From Acidimicrobiales bacterium (GTDB lineage: Bacteria > Actinomycetota > Acidimicrobiia > Acidimicrobiales > Acidimicrobilacustridaceae), in assembly GCA_018401565.1 (NCBI GenBank), contig JAGYKS010000025.1, positions 124,001 through 188,000 of the forward strand: a stretch of DNA of 64,000 bases, read 5' to 3'. A program made the position numbers and the translations under genes. This document shows, piece after piece, positions 59,640 through 64,000 of the stretch (position 1 is its first letter; each line of letters starts with the position of its first letter). The notes beneath the pieces were generated by a model. The model worked only from the letters and a program-made list of their open reading frames with translations, did no database searches and was not told the DNA's origin.

Positions 59640-60453
59640 ATGCTGCTCACCATTGATGCCGGAAACACCCAGACCGTGATCGGCCTGTACGACAGCGACG
59701 CTGCGCCCAACGGCGATGCGCCCAACGACGATCGCGTGGCCTCCGATGGGCTTGTGGACCACTGGAGGCTGGCAACCAACCCTGATCGCACGTCCGACGA
59801 GATGGCGGTGCTCCTGCAGGGATTGCTGGGGTTTCGTGACTTCACCCTTGATGACATCGACGGGATGGCCGTGTCGTCGGGCGTTCCCAGGGTCACGTCC
59901 AACCTGCGTGACCTCGCCGATCGTCATCTGGGTTTCAAGGCCGTGGTCATCGAGCCCGGGGTGCGCACCGGCATCGCCATCCTGATCGAGAACCCCAAGG
60001 AACTCGGTGCCGACCGCATCGCCAACGCGGTGGCGGCCCACGACCTGTTCGGTGGTCCCACCATCGTGGTCGACTTCGGCACCGCCACCACCTGCGATGC
60101 GGTGAGTGCCGACGGTGAGTATCTCGGTGGTGCCATTGCCCCCGGGGTGGAGATTTCCATGGATGCGCTGGTCGGGTCGGGCAGCAGCCCTGCTGCCTGT
60201 CGAGATTCGTGAGCCACGCAGTGTGCTGGGTCGCACCACCGTGGAGTCCATCCAGTCGGGAGCCACCTACGGTTTCGCCGCCCAGGTCGATGGGCTGTGC
60301 GACCGCATCACCGACCTTCTGGGTCCGTGCACGGTGGTGTCCACCGGCGGGCTGGCTGATCACATCAGTCCGCTGTCGCGGCGCATCGAGCACACTGAGC
60401 CGTGGCTCACCCTGCACGGCCTGCGGCTTGTGCATGAGATGAACACAGGCTGA
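59640..60453 (+). CDS. coaX: Type III pantothenate kinase (frame break)
   Basis: Phosphorylates pantothenate, first step of CoA synthesis, using K+ and ATP. TIDAGNTQTVIGLY (phosphate loop), DGMAVSSGVPRVTSNL, NPKELGADRIANAVAA (GADR motif), IVVDFGTATTCDAVS, GGAIAPGVEISMDALV; an extra G near 60177 breaks the frame, then GRAAALLPVEIREPRSVLGRTTVESIQSG and VVSTGGLADHI. 270 residues when repaired. ATG 59640 with GGGG upstream. Links panC/panD to CoA. Confidence 0.94.
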
Positions 60454-60512
60454 ACTGGGGACACAAGCTGAATTGGGATACAGGCTGAATTGGGATAATG
60501 GCTGAATTGGGG
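60444..60512. repeat. 17-18 bp tandem repeat x4 over coaX stop
   Basis: Unit CACAGGCTGAATTGGGA: copies at 60444-60461 (18 bp), 60462-60478, 60479-60495 and 60496-60512. The first copy contains the last codons and TGA (60451-60453) of coaX; later copies repeat the TGA at 60469, 60486 and 60503. Confidence 0.95.
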
Positions 60513-60604
60513 TAGAGGCTCACTGATCCGGTCCGATATCTTCCGGACGTGAGCCAGCGCTGGGCTACCGGTGGGCATTCGCCCACCCGACCCGGGAGGA
60601 ACCG

Positions 60605-61567
60605 ATGCGGGTACTCATCACGGGCATGGGGGGCGAGCTGGGAACCCGGGTCGCCCAGATGCTGGAGGCCGACGATTCGGTCACCGAGATCTGCGGCGTG
60701 GACATCGACCCGCCCCGCCATCGACTGCACCGGGCCGACTTCTTCCGGGTCGACCCACGGTTGCGCCATCGCACCATGGAAGTGGTGCGCGACTTTGAGC
60801 CCACCGTGGTTGCCCATCTCGGGGTGTTCGAGCCCGACGCCCGTTCGGGGCCGCGGCTGGCCGGGGCGCTCACGGCGTCGGGGGCGGTGGGATTGTTCCA
60901 GGCCCTCGACGGCCTGGCCTCGGTGGAGGCGGTGGTGGTGCGGTCGGGCATCGAGGTGTACGGGCGCCATCGCGGTGCCCCGGTGTGTCCCGACGAGTCG
61001 TCGGTGGTCGATCCCAGTTCGGCATTCGGGCATGCGGTGCGCCACGTCGAGCAGGTGGCCCAGGACTCCTGCCGCAAGCTGGGGGTGCCGGTGGCATTGC
61101 TGCGCATGGCCCCGGTGGTGGGCCCGCACTTCCCCAGTCCTCTTGGCCGCCTGCTGCGGCTGCCGGCGGTGCCGTTTTCCATGGCCGGCGACCCTCCGTT
61201 CTCGGTGGTCCACCAGACTGACGCCGCCGCTGCGGTGGTGGCGGCGATCATGCGACGTCCTGACGGGCCGGTGAACGTGGTTGCCCCCGGTGCCGTCACC
61301 ATGACCCAGGCCGCCCGCATGGGTCGACGGGTTCCGGTGCCGGTGGTGGGCCTGGCATGGCGAGCGGCACGCCTCGCCGCCGAGACGGCCGGTGCGCCGG
61401 TGCCCGAGCACGTCGCCGAGCTGCTGATTCGGGGCCGGAGCGCCGAAGGGTCGGCGGCTGCCGACCTGCTGGGTGTGGTGCCCCAGCGTCGCACCGCCGA
61501 GGTGGTGGACCATCTGTTCGACTGGCCTGAGGTCACCACCATTCGTCCCGTTGGGCAATCAGCATGA
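60605..61567 (+). CDS. NAD-dependent epimerase/dehydratase (SDR)
   Basis: 320 residues. VLITGMGGELGTRVAQML (GxxGxxG), CGVDIDPPRHRL (Asp that selects NAD), AHLGVFEPD, then SGIEVYGRHRGAPVCPDE and SAFGHAVRHVEQV, where the normal YxxxK reads FxxxVRHVE, so the catalytic Tyr/Lys seem replaced. Equivalent to Rv0501 (galE2-like) of mycobacteria, which also sits next to an acyltransferase. Substrate unknown; AGGAAC 6 bases before the ATG. Overlaps the next gene by 4 bases. Confidence 0.85.
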   Translation: MRVLITGMGGELGTRVAQMLEADDSVTEICGVDIDPPRHRLHRADFFRVDPRLRHRTMEVVRDFEPTVVAHLGVFEPDARSGPRLAGALTASGAVGLFQALDGLASVEAVVVRSGIEVYGRHRGAPVCPDESSVVDPSSAFGHAVRHVEQVAQDSCRKLGVPVALLRMAPVVGPHFPSPLGRLLRLPAVPFSMAGDPPFSVVHQTDAAAAVVAAIMRRPDGPVNVVAPGAVTMTQAARMGRRVPVPVVGLAWRAARLAAETAGAPVPEHVAELLIRGRSAEGSAAADLLGVVPQRRTAEVVDHLFDWPEVTTIRPVGQSA

Positions 61568-62342
61568 CGGCGCCGTCCTCAATGGGTGTGTCCGACGTGG
61601 AGCGCGTCGACCGGTCGGTTGCCGCCGTCGCCCGTCGTCGTCTGGACGGCAGTTTCGAGACCGACGCCTGGGGTCTTGACGCCGATTTGGTGTCGGTGCT
61701 CGGGCGGGTGTTGCCCACGTTCGGCGTCCGCACCACTGGCGCCGGACGGGTCCCCGACGGCCCTGCGTTGCTGCTGTGGCGGGGCCCCGAGTGGGTTGGA
61801 TCCATGTGGCCGCCGGCATAGGCAGCGCCACCGGTCGACCGGTGCGCTTCACCGGCGTGCCCGATGTGGCTCCGGTGCGGGGTGTCCTGCGTCGGTTGGG
61901 CGGGGTGGGCGGCGACGTGTCGGATCTGCGCGGCCTGCTTCGCAGCGGCAATCTGGTGGCCATGCGGTTGGCGGTAGGTCAGGACCCGTTTGAGGAGTCG
62001 CTGGCCGGTATCGGATGGGTCGGTGAGGACCTGGGCACCCCGGGTGCCGGTGCCACTGCGGGTGCGAGTGCGGCTGCGGGTGCCACTGCGGCTGCTGGTG
62101 CGACTGCGGGTGGCCGGCCCATCGACACCCGGGTTGACGATTGGCTGCCCGACGACGAGGTGGAGGCCGCTGTGCACGTGGGGGTCCCGTTGGTACCGGT
62201 GATGGTCCACGGACCACGCCCGTGGTCCCCGTGGGCCCGGGTGGTTGTCGGCGATCCAGTGCCGACCCGCACCCGGCGCTCGGCCCGTTCACTCGCTGAG
62301 GTGGCGGCGTCGGTGGCGACCTCGTTCGCCGACCTGGCCTGA
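61564..62342 (+). CDS. Degenerate PlsC-like acyltransferase (frame break)
   Basis: About 259 residues. Order as in Rv0502-type proteins: a helical start, LPTFGVRTTGAGRVPDGPALLL, then after a break near 61785-61795 RVGWIHVAAGIGSATGRPVRFTGVPDVAPVRGVLRRLGGV, LLRSGNLVAMRLAVG, and VPLVPVMVHGPRPWSPWARVVVGDPVP (PlsC-type C-terminal motif). The HxxxxD catalytic motif expected before RVGW is missing (WRGP there). An Ala/Gly/Thr repeat (TAGASAAAGATAAAGATAGG) is inserted before the last domain. Activity is doubtful. Confidence 0.72.
62041..62112. repeat. Ala/Gly/Thr-coding repeat in acyltransferase gene
   Basis: Degenerate GGTGCSACTGCGGCTGC-type units coding GATAGASAAAGATAAAGATAGG, an in-frame expansion of low-complexity linker. 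Confidence 0.75.
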
Positions 62343-62357
62343 CCTACACTCGTTTTT

Positions 62358-63416
62358 GTGCCTTTCGTCGCAGCTGCTGACGGCACGACCATCCACTACC
62401 GGGTGCTCGGCCGGCGGCACGGTGAGCCCCTGTTGGCAATCCAGGGCCTGGGTGCCGACAGCCGCGGGTGGATCGCCCAGCAGCGGGCCTTTGGGTCGAA
62501 GTTCAAACTCATCGTGGTCGACAACCGCGGCGTGGGTGGGTCTGATCGTCCTCCCGGGCCCTATGACCTCGAGGTGATGGCCGCCGACGCCGTGTCGGTG
62601 CTGGACCACGCCGGAGTGGAGTCGGCCCACGTCATGGGTGCCTCCATGGGTGGGGTGCTGGCCCAGGTGCTTGGGGTCCGCCACGCGTCCCGGGTGCGCT
62701 CGCTGGTGCTGGCGTGCACGGCGTGCCGTCATCATCGGTGGCGACGTGAACTGCTGGAGGAATGGCGTGAGATTGCCCTCACCGATGGGATGGGGGCGCT
62801 GACCAACACGGCGGCACGGTGGTTGGTGGGTCCTCGCCTGTTGCGTCGGTTCCAGCCCGCCATCGGCATGCTGGGGCCGCTGGCGCTGCGGGTGCAACCC
62901 GAGCAGTTCGCCGCCCAGATCAGTGCCATCCTCATGCTCGACGATGCCCTGCGCCATGAGCTCGGCACCATCACGGTGCCCACGCAGGTGGTGGTCGGCA
63001 GCCAGGACATGCTCACCCCGATGGGGGACTCCGAGGAGATCGCCGAACTGATTCCCGGCGCCGAGCTGGCGGTGCTGGGTGGTGCCGCCCACGGACTGAT
63101 GGTGGAGCAGGCCGGAACCTACAACCGCACCGTGCTCGATTTCCTCGACCGCACCGTCATGGTCACCGATCCCGGGTCACGAATCCAGCCGCCGGCACGC
63201 GCAACCGCGTACCGGCACACCGGCCGTCGGCGCCTGAGCGGTGTTCAGGCGGCGTTGACAGCCATGGCCACAGCACGGCCGTGGTCGACCAGCGACCGGG
63301 CCTGGGCGGCCATGGCGCTCGGTGGCCGCACACGGGCCCACGCGCTCAAGGGCGGCGCAGGCGTCTTCGACGTAGTCCGACGCCGTGTCGAGCGCCCCCG
63401 ACACCATGCCCGATGA
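62358..63416 (+). CDS. Alpha/beta-fold hydrolase
   Basis: About 272 residues of recognisable hydrolase: AIQGLGADSRGW (oxyanion HG-like turn), IVVDNRGVGGSDRPPGPYD, HVMGASMGGVLAQVLG (nucleophile Ser, GxSxG), VVVGSQDMLTPM (acid), GGAAHGLMVEQAG (His). The frame then runs on to 63416 through the end of the convergent prenyl synthase gene without homology, so the true stop is probably near 63175-63250 after another base error. GTG 62358 lies 7 bases after TACACT. Substrate unknown. Confidence 0.85.
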   Translation: MPFVAAADGTTIHYRVLGRRHGEPLLAIQGLGADSRGWIAQQRAFGSKFKLIVVDNRGVGGSDRPPGPYDLEVMAADAVSVLDHAGVESAHVMGASMGGVLAQVLGVRHASRVRSLVLACTACRHHRWRRELLEEWREIALTDGMGALTNTAARWLVGPRLLRRFQPAIGMLGPLALRVQPEQFAAQISAILMLDDALRHELGTITVPTQVVVGSQDMLTPMGDSEEIAELIPGAELAVLGGAAHGLMVEQAGTYNRTVLDFLDRTVMVTDPGSRIQPPARATAYRHTGRRRLSGVQAALTAMATARPWSTSDRAWAAMALGGRTRAHALKGGAGVFDVVRRRVERPRHHAR

Positions 63417-64000
63417 CCGCACCATGTCACGGGCCATCACCAGTTGCTCAGGTGTCGGGACCCGGCCAAGAATTTCGCCCAGCGACTCGGCAATCGGCCC
63501 GCCGGCAGCGAGGCACCGCACCACCGGCAGCGTGTACACGCCCTCCATGAGGTCGTGGCCGGCCGGCTTTCCGAGCTGTTCGTCGGTGGCCGAGATGTCC
63601 AGCACGTCGTCGACGATCTGGAAGGCCATGCCGTACCCCCGGCCGAAATCGGTGAGGGCGTCGACCTGGGTGCCGTCGAGGCCGCCCACCAGCGCCCCGA
63701 TGCGGCTGGCGGTGGCAAACAGCGCAGCGGTCTTGCCCCCGATGGAACGCAGGTAGGCCTCCTCGGTGCGCCCCGGGTCAAAGGTGCTCTGCAACTCGTA
63801 CACCTGGCCTTCGCACAGGTGGGCGATGGTGCGAGCCAGCAGTCCGGCCACCTCGGTACCCAGTGACGCAGCGATCTCGGACGCCTTGGCCAGCAGGTAG
63901 TCGCCGGCCAGGATGGCGGTGAGGTTGTCCCAGCGGGCATTCACGCTCTGCACGGTGCGACGGGTGTCGGCCTCGTCCATCACATCGTCGTGGTAGAGCG
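63245..64000 (-). CDS. Polyprenyl (isoprenyl) diphosphate synthase, partial (frame break)
   Basis: Chain-elongating trans-prenyltransferase; the product would be the quinone side chain or a precursor. At the window edge the first Asp-rich motif YHDDVMDEADTRR (DDxxD) is visible, then VNARWDNLTAILAGDYLLAKA, LATFDPG-type TFDPGRTEEAYL, GKTAALFATASRIGAL and the second motif FQIVDDVLDISATDEQLGKPAGHDL. The N-terminus lies beyond the window. Near 63338 the frame changes and the protein ends AMAAQARSLVDHGRAVAM... at 63245; without this the other frame continues to 63177. Confidence 0.92.

Overview
The window is a high-GC actinobacterial chromosome segment with no rRNA genes, phage or insertion sequences. 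A WhiB-like regulator, a GlnR-type orphan regulator, a SigR/RsrA-type sigma/anti-sigma pair, an F420-type luciferase-like oxidoreductase, many GTG starts and a Tad pilus locus next to a DEAD/DEAH DUF1998 helicase all point to Actinobacteria. The gene mix (GSII beside GSI-alpha beside GlnR) suggests class Acidimicrobiia, which is an inference. The base calls carry about two dozen single-base frame breaks, many in essential genes (topA, guaB, nadE, nadB, coaX, mrp). I therefore annotate those genes across the breaks and treat the breaks as probable sequence errors.

Layout. 1-5700: ABC exporter (permease cut by the window edge), serS, two fluoride-channel genes, pdxH, an LLM oxidoreductase. 5800-10800: secreted protein, histidine kinase and response regulator, ccdA, tlpA-like thioredoxin, WhiB-like protein. 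10800-16200: lipoprotein serpin, then the nitrogen block glnII < > glnA-glnR. 16200-22700: polysaccharide deacetylase, RidA, a compact Fe-S/molybdenum-type protein, and an iron-sulfur block (A-type carrier, SufR-like regulator, mrp), then a broken DsbA-like remnant and DUF779. 22770-27340: nadE, a helical protein, a primary-type sigma factor, a 24-residue peptide, a HAD phosphatase. 27560-36360: Tad pilus operon (cpaE-like, tadA, tadB, tadC, DUF4244 pilin, tadE) with an MFS exporter between it and the helicase.

36450-49200: STAS and anti-sigma kinase pair, acyl-CoA dehydrogenase, topA-holB, tRNA-Thr(CGU), MFS protein, guaB, sigR-rsrA, a DUF2342 zincin-like protein and tilS. 49100-56970: hpt (inverted), then a folate run folE-folP-(pseudophosphatase-like)-folB-folK, a DUF2520 dehydrogenase, a cation/proton antiporter, panC and panD. 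57000-60450: nadB, nadC, coaX. 60600-64000: SDR, degenerate acyltransferase, alpha/beta hydrolase, and a polyprenyl synthase cut by the edge. Much of 49.9-60.5 kb is cofactor biosynthesis (folate, pantothenate/CoA, NAD), apparently in consecutive co-directional operons.

Two features run through the whole window. First, many genes start 6-8 bases after a TANNNT hexamer, which is how leaderless actinobacterial transcripts look. Second, short unrelated tandem repeats (8-26 bp units) sit on or just after stop codons of about a dozen genes, and similar expansions occur in the whiB upstream region and inside mrp, the molybdenum-type gene and the acyltransferase gene. This repeat pattern is the most unusual thing I see.
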